Shown here one piece after another: positions 1 to 9,673 of a stretch of DNA of 64,000 bases; position 1 is the first letter of the stretch; each line of letters begins with the position of its first letter. The notes under the pieces are model-generated. The model worked only from the letters and a program-made list of their open reading frames with translations. It was not told the DNA's origin and did no database searches. The stretch lies in NCBI RefSeq assembly GCF_004118265.1, contig NZ_SDHW01000001.1:1178001-1242000 (forward strand). Direction: 5' to 3'. Made by a program: the position numbers and the translations under genes. Source of the DNA: Lacibacter luteus. GTDB taxonomy: Bacteria; Bacteroidota; Bacteroidia; Chitinophagales; Chitinophagaceae.

Positions 1-1389
1 ACTTACATCGGCAAACGAATGCCCATTGCTATTTTTAAAGAAGAAAGGATGACTGCTTCCATCAGGCATCTTCGCAATGGTTTCATCATCGTATTTATCT
101 GTACCATCCAACCCTTTGTTCATCTGCATGGAAGAAACAAAGCGGATGTAATCAAGATCAACAGGGCGTTTTACAATACCGCTGCTGATGAAAAGATCTT
201 TCTTTCCATCATTATCAAAATCGGCAAACAAAGGACTCCAGCTCCAGTCGGTTGCAGATACGCCGGCCATTAAGCCAACTTCGCTGAAGTTGATACCGCT
301 GCCGTTATTCCGTTGCAAGCAGTTGCGGGAATATTGATGCTGGTAACCGTTCAGTTCCAGTTTTACTTTGTAAATATCAGGGTTCTCATCACTGCCGTAA
401 GTCTTTACTGTTTTTTCATCGGGTGGCAGCATATCAACTGTAATTACATCGGGCTGACCATCGTTGTTATAATCGGCAATATCGTTGCCCATACTGAAGC
501 GGCTGTAATGTGCAAAATGCATTGCACCGCTTTCGCTGAAGGTTCCGTTTTTATTGTTAAGGTAGTAGTAATCGTTTTCATGAAAATCGTTGCCGATGTA
601 TACATCTTCCCAGCCATCGTTGTTCATATCGGCTACGCTTAATCCCAATCCATAAGATAAATTGGATTGATAAATACCTGCTTCTGCAGTAACATCGGTA
701 AACTTCTGTTCGCCTCTGTTCAATTCATTTCTGAACAAACGACTGCCGCTGATGCTGTCTTTCTTATTCCGGTTAACTGTATCAACAATATTCGCATGTG
801 GTTGTTTGGAGTGATTGATGAGAAAGCAATCGAGATCACCGTCTTTATCGTAATCGAAAAAAGCAGCTTGTGTTGATAAGCCGGAAAAATCGAGACCATA
901 TGCATTTGATTGTTCGGTAAATTTTCCATTGCCTTTGTTAATGAATAATTCGTTGTGGCCTTTCAGATCGTTAAACTTTGCAACAGCAGATACATAAATA
1001 TCCAGCAGTCCATCGCCGTTAACGTCGGCCAGGGTTACACCACTGCACCAATCGTTGCTGCCTGCAACACCGGCTGCATTTGTAATATCTTCAAATTGAA
1101 AATTGCCTTTGTTGAGATAAAGTTTGTTGTTGCCCTTTGTGTTGGCGGTGAAATAAATATCAGTTAGCCCATCGTTATTGATATCGCCTGTTGCAACGCC
1201 TCCACCATTGTAGAAATAGAGGTAATATAGAATATTGAGGTGCGGTTTATTTTCGAGTTTATTTTCAAAAGCTATTCCTGTTGCAGCAGCATCTAACTGC
1301 TTAAACAGGGGTTTGTTTTCCTTACAGGAAAAAAAGGCGCCGCATAAAAACAGTGTTGCTAAGAAATGTACGTTTCGTAATAAACACAT
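1..1389 (-). CDS. FG-GAP/VCBS repeat lipoprotein (3' end outside window)
   Basis: The minus strand is open from an ATG at 1389 to base 1 (463 codons, no stop), so the C-terminus lies beyond the left edge. The N-terminus is a hydrophobic signal ending FFSC followed by KENK, a plausible lipobox. At least six FG-GAP/VCBS-type repeats follow, each with an acidic calcium-loop core such as DINNDGLTD, DVNGDGLLD, DYDKDGDLD, DMNNDGWED, DYNNDGQPD and DFDNDGKKD. Such repeats form beta-propeller blades in surface proteins; Bacteroidota members are often about 1,100 residues and end in an ASPIC/UnbV domain, which would be off-window. A terminator at 1434-1460 separates it from the SusCD group upstream. 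Its ligand is unknown. Confidence 0.85.
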   Translation of the reverse strand, partial: MCLLRNVHFLATLFLCGAFFSCKENKPLFKQLDAAATGIAFENKLENKPHLNILYYLYFYNGGGVATGDINNDGLTDIYFTANTKGNNKLYLNKGNFQFEDITNAAGVAGSNDWCSGVTLADVNGDGLLDIYVSAVAKFNDLKGHNELFINKGNGKFTEQSNAYGLDFSGLSTQAAFFDYDKDGDLDCFLINHSKQPHANIVDTVNRNKKDSISGSRLFRNELNRGEQKFTDVTAEAGIYQSNLSYGLGLSVADMNNDGWEDVYIGNDFHENDYYYLNNKNGTFSESGAMHFAHYSRFSMGNDIADYNNDGQPDVITVDMLPPDEKTVKTYGSDENPDIYKVKLELNGYQHQYSRNCLQRNNGSGINFSEVGLMAGVSATDWSWSPLFADFDNDGKKDLFISSGIVKRPVDLDYIRFVSSMQMNKGLDGTDKYDDETIAKMPDGSSHPFFFKNSNGHSFADVS

Positions 1390-1433
1390 AACCCAAACGA
1401 AAACTAAAGAGATGAAAGAAAATGGAGTTGTTT

Positions 1434-1460
1434 AAAAAGGGCCGCATAAATATGCAGCCC
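1434..1460 (-). terminator. Rho-independent terminator after the LamG lipoprotein gene
   Basis: A 10-bp stem (1439-1448 with 1451-1460, one G-T pair, tight loop) is followed on the minus strand by five T residues (1438-1434). It lies 33 bases past the stop at 1493 and ends the SusCD transcript before the FG-GAP gene. Confidence 0.75.
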
Positions 1461-1492
1461 CATTTTTGATTATGACCTAAAAACGACTGCTT

Positions 1493-2350
1493 CTATAATT
1501 TACCTGTAAACAGGGCAGTAATTTCAGCTTGCGTAAGAACTGTGCTGTACATACGAACCTGGTCGATGCCTCCTTTAAATGTAGAAGACAGCCAATCGTT
1601 TGAATCGTAGTTTGTACCCGGACCAGCACCAACACGCATTTCTGTAATCTTCGACGCATCAAACACTACACCACCATGTGTGCCCCATGCACGTGTTTTC
1701 GAATTTGCAACCCCATCAATATATAGCGTCATTATACTGTTTGTGCTGTTATAAGTTAACACTATGTGGTGCCAGTTATTATCCAGTAAACCAGGAATGG
1801 AGCTTGTATTTGAATTTTCCCAGGTAAACCAGCTGTCCGACGTTTTATCGGCAACCATTACCTTCACCTGGCCCGCAGCATTATCACCTTCAAGAAACAC
1901 CAGCAGGCTTGAACCTGACCAATGACCTGTACTTGCTTTAAAGCTCATCAGGTATTCAGGGCCGTTAGTGCCGGCATTGTTTTTTGTTTGGCCGTTACGT
2001 TTAAACCAACAGGAAATTGTGAAGCTTCTCGATATATCTGCCCAATCGTTTGGCTTTGCATATTTCACAAACTTCTTATTCTCACCTTGCACAGCCTTTC
2101 CGTTTACACCTGCTATTGATGTTAATGGATTTTCTGATGCAAAGTTTGCACGAATACTATCCACCGCATTCATTAACGGGTTAGTTGTTGTGCCATCAAA
2201 TGCAACATAAAACTTCAACGGGCCTCCCGGAGGGTTTGTATCTTTTGGATAGTTGCTGTAACCCGGGCGATTCATTTTCTGACAAGCCGAGAGGAGGAGC
2301 ATTGACGCCAACGCTCCTTTAAATATGATTTTAAACTTTTTTATACGCAT
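1493..2350 (-). CDS. LamG-like (concanavalin A-like fold) lipoprotein
   Basis: This 285-residue protein begins with a lipoprotein signal (lipobox LLSAC, Cys about residue 23), so it is predicted to be membrane anchored and probably surface exposed. Residues about 85-280 read as a LamG/jellyroll domain: ISRSFTISCWFKRN, NNWHHIVLTYN, MTLYIDGV and GGIDQVRMY are typical strands of the Laminin_G_3 fold. It starts 45 bases after the SusD stop on the same strand, so it is likely co-transcribed with susCD and may act as an accessory glycan or protein binder. No catalytic motif is visible; the ligand is unknown. Confidence 0.85.
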   Translation of the reverse strand: MRIKKFKIIFKGALASMLLLSACQKMNRPGYSNYPKDTNPPGGPLKFYVAFDGTTTNPLMNAVDSIRANFASENPLTSIAGVNGKAVQGENKKFVKYAKPNDWADISRSFTISCWFKRNGQTKNNAGTNGPEYLMSFKASTGHWSGSSLLVFLEGDNAAGQVKVMVADKTSDSWFTWENSNTSSIPGLLDNNWHHIVLTYNSTNSIMTLYIDGVANSKTRAWGTHGGVVFDASKITEMRVGAGPGTNYDSNDWLSSTFKGGIDQVRMYSTVLTQAEITALFTGKL

Positions 2351-2395
2351 ACAATTATTTTTTTAAGAATGAATGTTACTGCTAACAATCATCGA

Positions 2396-3910
2396 TTAAT
2401 AATCGGGATTTTGAATAAGCACACCATTCGATGCATCAATTGCAGCCTGTGGTATTGGGTAATAACGATGCTTGTTCTGATATCCCTGTGGAGCTAATAC
2501 TGTTGTTGCAAGGTTCCAGCGAACAAGATCAAAGAAACGTTCTCCATCCAATGCCATTTCAAAACGGCGTTCGTCCTGTATAATGGTACGCATTGCAGCC
2601 TGTGTTGTAAAACTTATATTGCCCAACCCTGCTCTTGTTCTAACCTGGTTTACATATGTAACTGCCAGTGTTTGATTACCTGCTCCACCTGCTTCGTTAG
2701 CAGCTTCAGCAGCCATCAGCAACACATCGGCATAACGAAGAACCTTTTGGTTTCTCCAACCTGCCTGGCGTTGCCCTTTTGAAGTTTGTGTTGCAGGATT
2801 CGGATACACTTTTTTGTTCCAGTATGCACGGGGTATAACTGTAGGAAATGCAGGTAATGTACGGCCATATACTCCATCGCTTTGTCCGGAGAAAAGAATT
2901 GTACCGTCTTTACGTTTATCGCCGGGAGCATATGCATTTACAAGATTTGCAGTTGGCGTGTTCCAACCCCAACCAAGGTCCCATTCTGCTGCACCACGCA
3001 CACCCTGGCAAATTGCAAACCAGGAGAAAGGTTCGCTGCTTCCTGCATATTGTGGTCCCTGATCGGCCTGGATTTCAAAAATTGATTCGAGGTTATTTTC
3101 ACCTTCGTCACCAAAGGTTTTAAAATAATCATCTGCCAATCCATAACGGCCCGATGAAATGATGTTCTGGCACAATGCCAATGCTTCGCTCCACTGACTG
3201 CGGTACATTAATGTTTTTGCACGCAATGCTTTTGCAGCATAATTGGTTAAACGGCCGGGGAAACGGCTGTTACCACTTGCATTTTTCCAATCGTCGGGTA
3301 AGCTTGCAATTGCTGCCTGCAAGTCTGCATCGATCAATGCATAAATTTCGGCAACGCTTGCTTTTGGTTTTCTTGCATCTGCAGGGTTGTAAATACGGAA
3401 GTCGATCTTTGGAACCTGTCCGTATGTACGCACCATATCAAAGTAAGCCATTGCACGGAAGAATTTCGCTTCACCGATATTGATCTGATCGGCAGGGCTG
3501 TTGAGCTTTAATGAATCGGCGATCTGCAATGCTGTATTTGCCAATGCAATTAATGTATAATGCTGATCCCAGTAAATAGTAGCACTCCAGTGATCTTTTA
3601 CATATTGGAAATTATCGTGTATCAATTCCCAATCGGCACCATCGGCAGGGCTGCTTCCTTTTTCCGAATCATCAGAACGGAAGTTGTGCAGCGCCATCCA
3701 GGGAATACCACCAAAAGCCTGGCCTGCAACATCACCATTGCGGATAGCACCATACATACCATATATCTGTCCTTCCAAACCACCCTGGTTTAAATCGTCG
3801 AGTGTGGTTTGTAATGGCTTGCGATCAAGAAATTTTGAACACCCTGAGAACATCAAGAGCGTGGACGCACCTATCAGAAACATCCACAGAAATTGTTTGA
3901 TTGTACGCAT
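2396..3910 (-). CDS. SusD/RagB family nutrient-binding outer-membrane lipoprotein
   Basis: This 504-residue protein has a lipoprotein signal (lipobox MFSGC) followed by SKFLDRKPL, the usual SusD N-terminus. The body is helical and TPR-like, with the SusD signatures GEAKFFRAMAYFDMVRTYG and YADVLLMAAEAANEAGG. The C-terminus has ERRFEMALDGERFFDLVRW and ends in YPIPQAAID and NPDY. SusD proteins cap the SusC barrel and capture substrate. It lies 52 bases downstream of susC on the same strand. The substrate cannot be told from sequence, and no glycoside hydrolase or peptidase is visible nearby. Confidence 0.96.
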   Translation of the reverse strand: MRTIKQFLWMFLIGASTLLMFSGCSKFLDRKPLQTTLDDLNQGGLEGQIYGMYGAIRNGDVAGQAFGGIPWMALHNFRSDDSEKGSSPADGADWELIHDNFQYVKDHWSATIYWDQHYTLIALANTALQIADSLKLNSPADQINIGEAKFFRAMAYFDMVRTYGQVPKIDFRIYNPADARKPKASVAEIYALIDADLQAAIASLPDDWKNASGNSRFPGRLTNYAAKALRAKTLMYRSQWSEALALCQNIISSGRYGLADDYFKTFGDEGENNLESIFEIQADQGPQYAGSSEPFSWFAICQGVRGAAEWDLGWGWNTPTANLVNAYAPGDKRKDGTILFSGQSDGVYGRTLPAFPTVIPRAYWNKKVYPNPATQTSKGQRQAGWRNQKVLRYADVLLMAAEAANEAGGAGNQTLAVTYVNQVRTRAGLGNISFTTQAAMRTIIQDERRFEMALDGERFFDLVRWNLATTVLAPQGYQNKHRYYPIPQAAIDASNGVLIQNPDY

Positions 3911-3962
3911 AGGTTCTTATTTAAATATTAGAATAAAGTTTATCGTTACAAATAGTTATCAT

Positions 3963-6900
3963 CTAAAAATTAACGTTAATGCCACCTGTGAATATTACAG
4001 GAATAGGGCCATTACCGTTATCAATACCGAACTGTGTTGGCGAACCACCAAACTCCGGTGTATAACCTGAATTGCGTTTAAACGTTTTCAGATTTTGTGC
4101 GTTCACGAAAATGCGGAAGCTCTTGATATGCACAGTACGCAGTTTTTCAGGGCTGAAATTGTAACCTAACTGTACGTTTCTTATACGGAAGAAGCTTCCA
4201 TCTTCAACACCATACGTTGATGGCAGGCGGTTGATGGGTCGGCTTGATACTGCCGGCTCCCAGTTTGATGTACCATCACCTGTCCAACGGTTTAAGCGGA
4301 AAGTTGGATAATTGAAACGTGTAAACGGTAATTCAGAACTACCCCAGTAGCGATAAATTTCATTACCATATACACCTTGAAAATCTACACCTGCATCAAA
4401 CCCTTTGTATTTAAAGTTGGCAGATAAGCCATACATAAAATCAGGCGTTGGGTTACCGATCATTGTACGATCACTAGCATCGATTTTACCATCACCATTT
4501 ACATCTTTGTATTTCAGATCGCCGGGTTGGTAATCGTAACCAACAACAGTAGGCGATGCAAGTTTATCTGCATAGCTCTGGTAAACACCTTCAACAACGT
4601 AACCATAGAAATAACCGATAGGAAAACCTTTCTCTGTTACACTCGGACGTTCTTCACCGGCAGTTAATTTACCACCCGATGGAAGATCGATCACTTCGTT
4701 ATTGAATGTTGTAATGTTACCGCTGAGTGTAAGCGTTGCATCTTTCGACAATTGTTGTGTCCAGCTTGATGTTACTTCAATACCCTGATTTCTTACTTTA
4801 CCGATGTTGCCTAAACGACTGCCGGTTAAGCTTGAAAATTCAAATGCCAGCAGATCGTTTGTAGTTCTTACATAATAAGAAGCTTCAACGTATAAACGGT
4901 TATTGAGTGCATATAATTCAAATCCAGCTTCTGATGCACGGATGCGTTCCCAGTTAAGATCACGATCAGGCTCGTAGCTTCTTGCATAAGAAGGCAACAA
5001 CAGATCGCCAAATACTGCAGAGTTACCTGCAACAATGTTTGGATACGCAGGATATGCAAGCCCCAATGTATTCTGCACACCTAATGTACCTGTTGATGCT
5101 TTAATTTTCAGGAAGTCGATCACCTTCACATCATTCATGAACGATTCTTTGGTTACTTCCCAAGCAGCACCTACTGAGAAGAAGTTATTCCATTCGTTGT
5201 TCGGGAATGCAGAAGAACCATCCCGACGGAAAGAAGCGTTCAGTAAATATTTTCCGCCGTAGTTGTACAACACCCTTCCGAGGAAGGCTGCATTTGCACG
5301 ATCCCACTGGCTTGATGATACACGTAGTGTTGCAGGATCGCCCAAGCCATTGCTTACATACCAGAAGCGTGGATCATCAGGAATAGGATCACCTGTTGGC
5401 GACTGACGAACAGAACCAAACAAGCCTCTGTATTTTTCTTCGAACGTTGTAAAACCTGCTGTTGCTGTAACACCATGTTCGCCAAAGTTTTTGCGGAAGG
5501 TTAATACATGATCCTGCTGGAATTTGCTCCAACGTTCGTTGTTCTGTGTTACAGATGTTAACGAGTTTGCAGGAACAAATGTTGAATCGATAACGGGGTT
5601 GTAACGTGCAATCAACGGATTGTAGTTTCTCGATTCAAGGTTCGACATATCGGCATAGAATGTAGAACGGAAGGTGAAGTTGCGCAGGAAGTTGATCTCG
5701 GTATAAACGCTACCAACATTGCGGTATTCAACACGTTTCTCTTTATCCCATTTGCTTTCGAGATTCATTACCGGGTTAGAAATCTGTCCGCCCTGTACAG
5801 CAAGGTCGTAGAATGTACCTTCTGCATTTGTTACAGGAGTAATGGGCAAAATTCTTCTTGCATCAAACAACAAACCATTTGCCTGGCTAAAAGGCAAACG
5901 CTGACGCATGCTGTTTAATGTAAACCCTACTTTAATGTTTTTCGAAATTTTTAATTCGTCGTTAATGTTGATGAACATTTTGGTTAAGCGTTCGTGTTTT
6001 ACCACGCCTTCGTCAATAGCATAACCAATGCCCATGTAAAATTTGTTTTTCTCTGTACTTGCAGTAACACTTAAGTTATTGGTGTTGAAGAATGCCGTAC
6101 GTGTCATTGCTTCGATCCAATCTGTGTTACCTGTCCATGGTGTGTAATCAAAACGTTGATTGGTTGGAACGCCGTTGTTGGCTTGTTCTTCATCGTACAA
6201 TGTTTTGAAACCATTTGCATCAACCATGTCAATACGGTCAACCAGGCGTTTTACACCTGCAGTTGAACTGAAGTTGATGTTGAGCTGACCTGCTTTTGCT
6301 TTTTTAGTTGTAATTACGATTGCCCCTGTTGCTCCACGAATACCGAAGATGGCAAGTGAAGAAGGATCTTTCAACACTTCAATCGATTCAATATCGTTGG
6401 GATTTAAAAAGTCGATATTGTCATTGAAGATTCCATCCACAACATAAAGCGGACGAACCTGTCCGAAGCTGGATGTACCACGCAGGCGGATATCGGGTTG
6501 TGCACCGGGCGTACCACTGTTTACAATGTACAAACCTGCAACACGACCTTGCAAAGAAGATATCGGGTTTATGTTTGGTTTATCTGCAATGTCTTTACCA
6601 CTTACTTTGGTAATTGATCCTGTAAGATCACGCTTGCTTGCAGCACCATAACCAATAACAACTACTTCGTCCATACGGCGTGTAGCCTGTTCGAGTTTAA
6701 CATTAACCACTTGCTGGTTATTTACATTTATTTCTGTTGTATTGTAACCAATAGCAGAAATTACCAGCACTGCATTTTCGGGAACAGTTAATGCGAAGTT
6801 TCCGTTCATATCGGTAACGGTACCACGTGATGTACCTTTTACTGTAATGGAAACAGCACCTAATCCTTCACCTGCTTCGTTAGTGATTTTACCTGTAATA

Positions 6901-7277
6901 CGCAGGTCTTTCTCATCTGGATTTGATGAACGGATTGCAACAAGATTGTTATCGAGCTGAAGATAAGTGAGCGTTGTACCTGCAAAAAGTTGCCTTAAAA
7001 CATCATTAATGCTGAGGTTTATAAAATCAACCGATACTTTTTGCTTCAGGTCTTTTAATTTGGAATTGTACAAAAACCTGAAATCACCCTGCCGTTGAAT
7101 ACTGTTGAGAACAGTAGCAATTTCCGTGTCCTTGGTTTTTAATGTTACTGTTTGGGCAGTAAGTCCTGCTGTAGCCTGAAACGTACACAATACAGCAAGC
7201 AAAATTGTTAGTTTCATAATCAATAGCGGCTTTTTTAAGGCATGGGTCGCCCTAGCAATCGAAGTCCTTTTTTTCAT
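3963..7277 (-). CDS. SusC/RagA TonB-linked outer-membrane transporter with STN domain
   Basis: This is a 1,104-residue TonB-dependent transporter. After a signal ending near TAGLTAQ come an STN domain (about residues 35-110), a CarboxypepD_reg-like domain (GKITNEAGEGLGAVSITVKG), the SusC plug (VVVIGYGAASKRDLTGSI, PDIRLRGTSSFG, IESIEVLKDPSS) and a barrel ending NVNF. The STN domain is the piece that signals to a FecR anti-sigma factor, which fits the fecR and ECF genes directly upstream. I chose ATG 7277 (MKKRTSIARATHALKK, typical of this subfamily). The frame stays open to an ATG at 7406, but those 43 residues do not resemble a signal peptide. susD follows after 52 bases. Confidence 0.95.
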   Translation of the reverse strand: MKKRTSIARATHALKKPLLIMKLTILLAVLCTFQATAGLTAQTVTLKTKDTEIATVLNSIQRQGDFRFLYNSKLKDLKQKVSVDFINLSINDVLRQLFAGTTLTYLQLDNNLVAIRSSNPDEKDLRITGKITNEAGEGLGAVSITVKGTSRGTVTDMNGNFALTVPENAVLVISAIGYNTTEINVNNQQVVNVKLEQATRRMDEVVVIGYGAASKRDLTGSITKVSGKDIADKPNINPISSLQGRVAGLYIVNSGTPGAQPDIRLRGTSSFGQVRPLYVVDGIFNDNIDFLNPNDIESIEVLKDPSSLAIFGIRGATGAIVITTKKAKAGQLNINFSSTAGVKRLVDRIDMVDANGFKTLYDEEQANNGVPTNQRFDYTPWTGNTDWIEAMTRTAFFNTNNLSVTASTEKNKFYMGIGYAIDEGVVKHERLTKMFININDELKISKNIKVGFTLNSMRQRLPFSQANGLLFDARRILPITPVTNAEGTFYDLAVQGGQISNPVMNLESKWDKEKRVEYRNVGSVYTEINFLRNFTFRSTFYADMSNLESRNYNPLIARYNPVIDSTFVPANSLTSVTQNNERWSKFQQDHVLTFRKNFGEHGVTATAGFTTFEEKYRGLFGSVRQSPTGDPIPDDPRFWYVSNGLGDPATLRVSSSQWDRANAAFLGRVLYNYGGKYLLNASFRRDGSSAFPNNEWNNFFSVGAAWEVTKESFMNDVKVIDFLKIKASTGTLGVQNTLGLAYPAYPNIVAGNSAVFGDLLLPSYARSYEPDRDLNWERIRASEAGFELYALNNRLYVEASYYVRTTNDLLAFEFSSLTGSRLGNIGKVRNQGIEVTSSWTQQLSKDATLTLSGNITTFNNEVIDLPSGGKLTAGEERPSVTEKGFPIGYFYGYVVEGVYQSYADKLASPTVVGYDYQPGDLKYKDVNGDGKIDASDRTMIGNPTPDFMYGLSANFKYKGFDAGVDFQGVYGNEIYRYWGSSELPFTRFNYPTFRLNRWTGDGTSNWEPAVSSRPINRLPSTYGVEDGSFFRIRNVQLGYNFSPEKLRTVHIKSFRIFVNAQNLKTFKRNSGYTPEFGGSPTQFGIDNGNGPIPVIFTGGINVNF

Positions 7278-7457
7278 ACTTTTAAGCTTTGGTAGTATAA
7301 ATAAGGAAACCGTTTTGTTTCTTACATAGCAAGCGGTCTCCGGTTTAAAAGAAAGTGTACTACTTGCGGGGAATGCGCCAACATTTCCCGCTTTTGTTTC
7401 CAACACTTTCTCAGGTAGAGTTTTGAAGTTGGGTCATAATCAGTTGCAGTTTAGGTT

Positions 7458-8576
7458 TTAATAAATAATAACAGTTTTACCTTCTATTTTATACCTGAAG
7501 TTGCTGGCAAAACGCAATGCATCCAATGCCTGCTGTAAAGTTTCTTTCGAAAAATCGCCACGCAATTCTTCCATTTCCAGTTCCTGGTTTTTGAAAATGA
7601 TCTTTACATCGTACCAGCGTTCCATTTTCTTAGCAATCTCTGCAAAGCTTTCATCTTCAAAAGCCAGCTTGTTTCTTATCCACGATGTTTCAACTGCCAG
7701 TGTATCGTTTTTCGGATAGGTTAAATGAGTAATGGCAATAATGGGCAGATTAATATCTTTTTTGTTTGCGGCTAATGAAGATTTAGCTACAGTTTGTTCT
7801 TCGTTGAGCAATACCAGTTTTTGGTTTGGCTTCAACAAATATTTTTCACCGGGACGGTTCTTTACAAATACTTCTACACTACCCTGCACCAGACTTGTTT
7901 CAACGGTTTTATCTTCAGGGTATGCCTTTACATTAAACTTTGTACCTAACACTTTTACATCAATGGTTGATGTATGAATAATAAAAGGACGGGCGGGATT
8001 TTTTACCACATCAAAAAAAGCTTCGCCGGTTAAATGTACTTCTCTGTTGCCCGCATCATTTATTTTCGAATAATCAAGTTTACTTCCGGCATTTAACCAT
8101 ACCGTTGAACCATCGGGTAGTTTAAAGCTTGTGTTTTTGCCGTTAGGCATTACTACAACTTTCGGCTCTGCTTTCGCTGTTTCTGTATTTGCCGATCCGG
8201 TTGCAGCATTTTTTCTGTTTACCAGCGGAATAATTGCTGCTGTTACAATTACGGCCACCATTACCGCAGCAAAAACCTTGCGCTTATTACGTTTAAAGAA
8301 AGAAAGTTGCAACAGCTCCTCCGATTCAACCATGTCGTCGAGATGTTTTGGCTCAACGCCGAGTTTTTTCATCTTTTCAATATGCAGGAGATAAGTTGCT
8401 TCGAGATATTCCTTGTCGGGCTGATTATTTTGCATCCATACTTGCTCAAGAGCCTCCATTTCGTATTGAAGCGATGGGTGATCTTCGATGTAAAGCTGTA
8501 GCTCCATCAGTTCATCCTGACTTGCTTCACCGGTTAATTTACGGGAATATAAATGCCAAACTTTTTCTTTGCTCAT
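7458..8576 (-). CDS. FecR family anti-sigma factor
   Basis: This 372-residue protein has the three-part layout of Bacteroidota FecR proteins: a cytoplasmic N-terminus (1-100), one membrane segment (about 101-119, VFAAVMVAVIVTAAIIPLV), and a periplasmic FecR domain with LPDGSTVWLNAGSKLDY and LTGEAFFDV. It ends in a DUF4974 domain (LAFEDESFAEIAKKMERWY to the C-terminus). FecR holds an ECF sigma factor until the STN domain of the cognate SusC reports ligand. It sits between the sigma gene (60 bases upstream) and susC (180 bases downstream), so the three form one cell-surface signalling unit. Confidence 0.95.
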   Translation of the reverse strand: MSKEKVWHLYSRKLTGEASQDELMELQLYIEDHPSLQYEMEALEQVWMQNNQPDKEYLEATYLLHIEKMKKLGVEPKHLDDMVESEELLQLSFFKRNKRKVFAAVMVAVIVTAAIIPLVNRKNAATGSANTETAKAEPKVVVMPNGKNTSFKLPDGSTVWLNAGSKLDYSKINDAGNREVHLTGEAFFDVVKNPARPFIIHTSTIDVKVLGTKFNVKAYPEDKTVETSLVQGSVEVFVKNRPGEKYLLKPNQKLVLLNEEQTVAKSSLAANKKDINLPIIAITHLTYPKNDTLAVETSWIRNKLAFEDESFAEIAKKMERWYDVKIIFKNQELEMEELRGDFSKETLQQALDALRFASNFRYKIEGKTVIIY

Positions 8577-8636
8577 GAGTTGTTACTGATAAGGAGTAGA
8601 AAATGGAAAAAATCCCCTAAAAGGATTTCAACTTTT

Positions 8637-9212
8637 TTATTTTTTTTTGCGGAGCGGTTCGCTGATGGCGGTGGCCAGCTTTTTCAATGCTATTGCCAGT
8701 TGATTGTCAACTGTTTTTACGGAGATATTGAGCAGCGATGCAATATCCTTGTATTTCATCCGGTCTTCCTTGGCCAGTTTTAAAATAAGCCTTGCTTTGT
8801 TCGGAAGGTTGTTGATAGCGGTTTCAATTTTAGTAACCGTTTCTGTAGAAAGCATCCGTTCTTCGGGGCTTTGGTATAACGAATCCACCTCTACATTTAT
8901 ACTGTCTAAAGAAATGGTTGCATCTTTATTCAGCTGACGGGCTTTACGCACTGCATTGTTTTTCACTGCTACAAAAATGTACAGCTTTAAATCGTCGATC
9001 TGGTTAAGCTTTGCACGATCGTTCCAGATAGAAATAAATACATCGGAAACAATTTCTTCAGCATTTTCTTTGGATTGCAGAATACCTTCGGCAAAATGTG
9101 TAAGGGATTGAAATAACAGAAAGAACAGCTCTTTGTAAGCAGCCTCATCTTCGTAAACAGCGATCCTTCGCTGAAGATCTTTAATGCTCTTATGCGTTTT
9201 TTTATGTGGCAA
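8637..9212 (-). CDS. ECF RNA polymerase sigma factor (FecI/RpoE-like)
   Basis: This 191-residue sigma-70 family ECF factor carries region 2 around residues 35-95 (EEIVSDVFISIWNDR) and region 4 near the C-terminus, with the helix-turn-helix MKYKDIASLLNISVKTVDNQ. It lacks regions 1 and 3, as ECF factors do. It lies upstream of fecR on the same strand and is predicted to drive the susCD operon when ligand is sensed. Upstream (9213-9292) I found no exact TAnnTTTG element. Confidence 0.93.
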   Translation of the reverse strand: MPHKKTHKSIKDLQRRIAVYEDEAAYKELFFLLFQSLTHFAEGILQSKENAEEIVSDVFISIWNDRAKLNQIDDLKLYIFVAVKNNAVRKARQLNKDATISLDSINVEVDSLYQSPEERMLSTETVTKIETAINNLPNKARLILKLAKEDRMKYKDIASLLNISVKTVDNQLAIALKKLATAISEPLRKKK

Positions 9213-9292
9213 AAACCAATACTTGAACTGTAAAATAATTTTATTTCTTAGTAATTTCCAAATGATCTTTATCAGCGATCTTCCTAAAATAA

Positions 9293-9322
9293 AAAACGGG
9301 AGCAGTTAACTGCTCCCGTTTT
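9293..9322 (-). terminator. Rho-independent terminator (perfect palindrome)
   Basis: The arms AAAACGGGAGCAGTT and AACTGCTCCCGTTTT are fully complementary. It follows the small lipoprotein gene that ends at 9343 and has T-rich tails on both strands, so it could work in either direction. Confidence 0.8.
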
Positions 9323-9342
9323 ATGCTGTTTTACTTCTTAAA

Positions 9343-9627
9343 TTACTCTTGTTTTACTTTCTCTTTCACTTCGTTTGCCGCCTCTTTAATTTTTTCGCCG
9401 GCTTTCTTTACATCGGCTTTTACAGGCTCAATTACATGCTTCTTCAAAGTATCAGCAAGTTTATCGCCTTTGCTTTGCATGGTATCTATCACTTCGTTCA
9501 TACCTTCCTGCGCTTTATCAATTACGCCGCTGTCGGCTCCTGCTTTTTCGTTATCCGACTTTTGTTCGTTGCTGCCACATGCTGTTAAAAAAGAAGCAGC
9601 CATTAAAACCAATACTAATCTTTTCAT
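9343..9627 (-). CDS. Small charged amphipathic lipoprotein
   Basis: This 94-residue protein has a lipoprotein signal (FLTACGSN, Cys about residue 17). The mature part is rich in Lys, Glu, Asp and Ala with an 11-residue-like periodicity (DTMQSKGDKLADTLKKHV, KKAGEKIKEAANEVKEKV), predicting a long amphipathic or coiled-coil helix like apolipoprotein- or LEA-type proteins. It stands alone with a strong terminator 20 bases downstream. It may be an envelope stabiliser, but no function can be assigned. Confidence 0.75.
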   Translation of the reverse strand: MKRLVLVLMAASFLTACGSNEQKSDNEKAGADSGVIDKAQEGMNEVIDTMQSKGDKLADTLKKHVIEPVKADVKKAGEKIKEAANEVKEKVKQE

Positions 9628-9673
9628 GTGTTGTATGTTTTATTATAAGTTTAGGATAACGCAAAAACCGTTC

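Noticed and set aside
19-1435. Several short plus-strand frames over the left end
   Set aside because: They lie opposite a continuous minus-strand FG-GAP repeat frame that explains the codon pattern.
7278-7406. N-terminal extension of SusC from ATG 7406
   Set aside because: The extra 43 residues are not a signal peptide and delay the real one; the typical subfamily start is at 7277.
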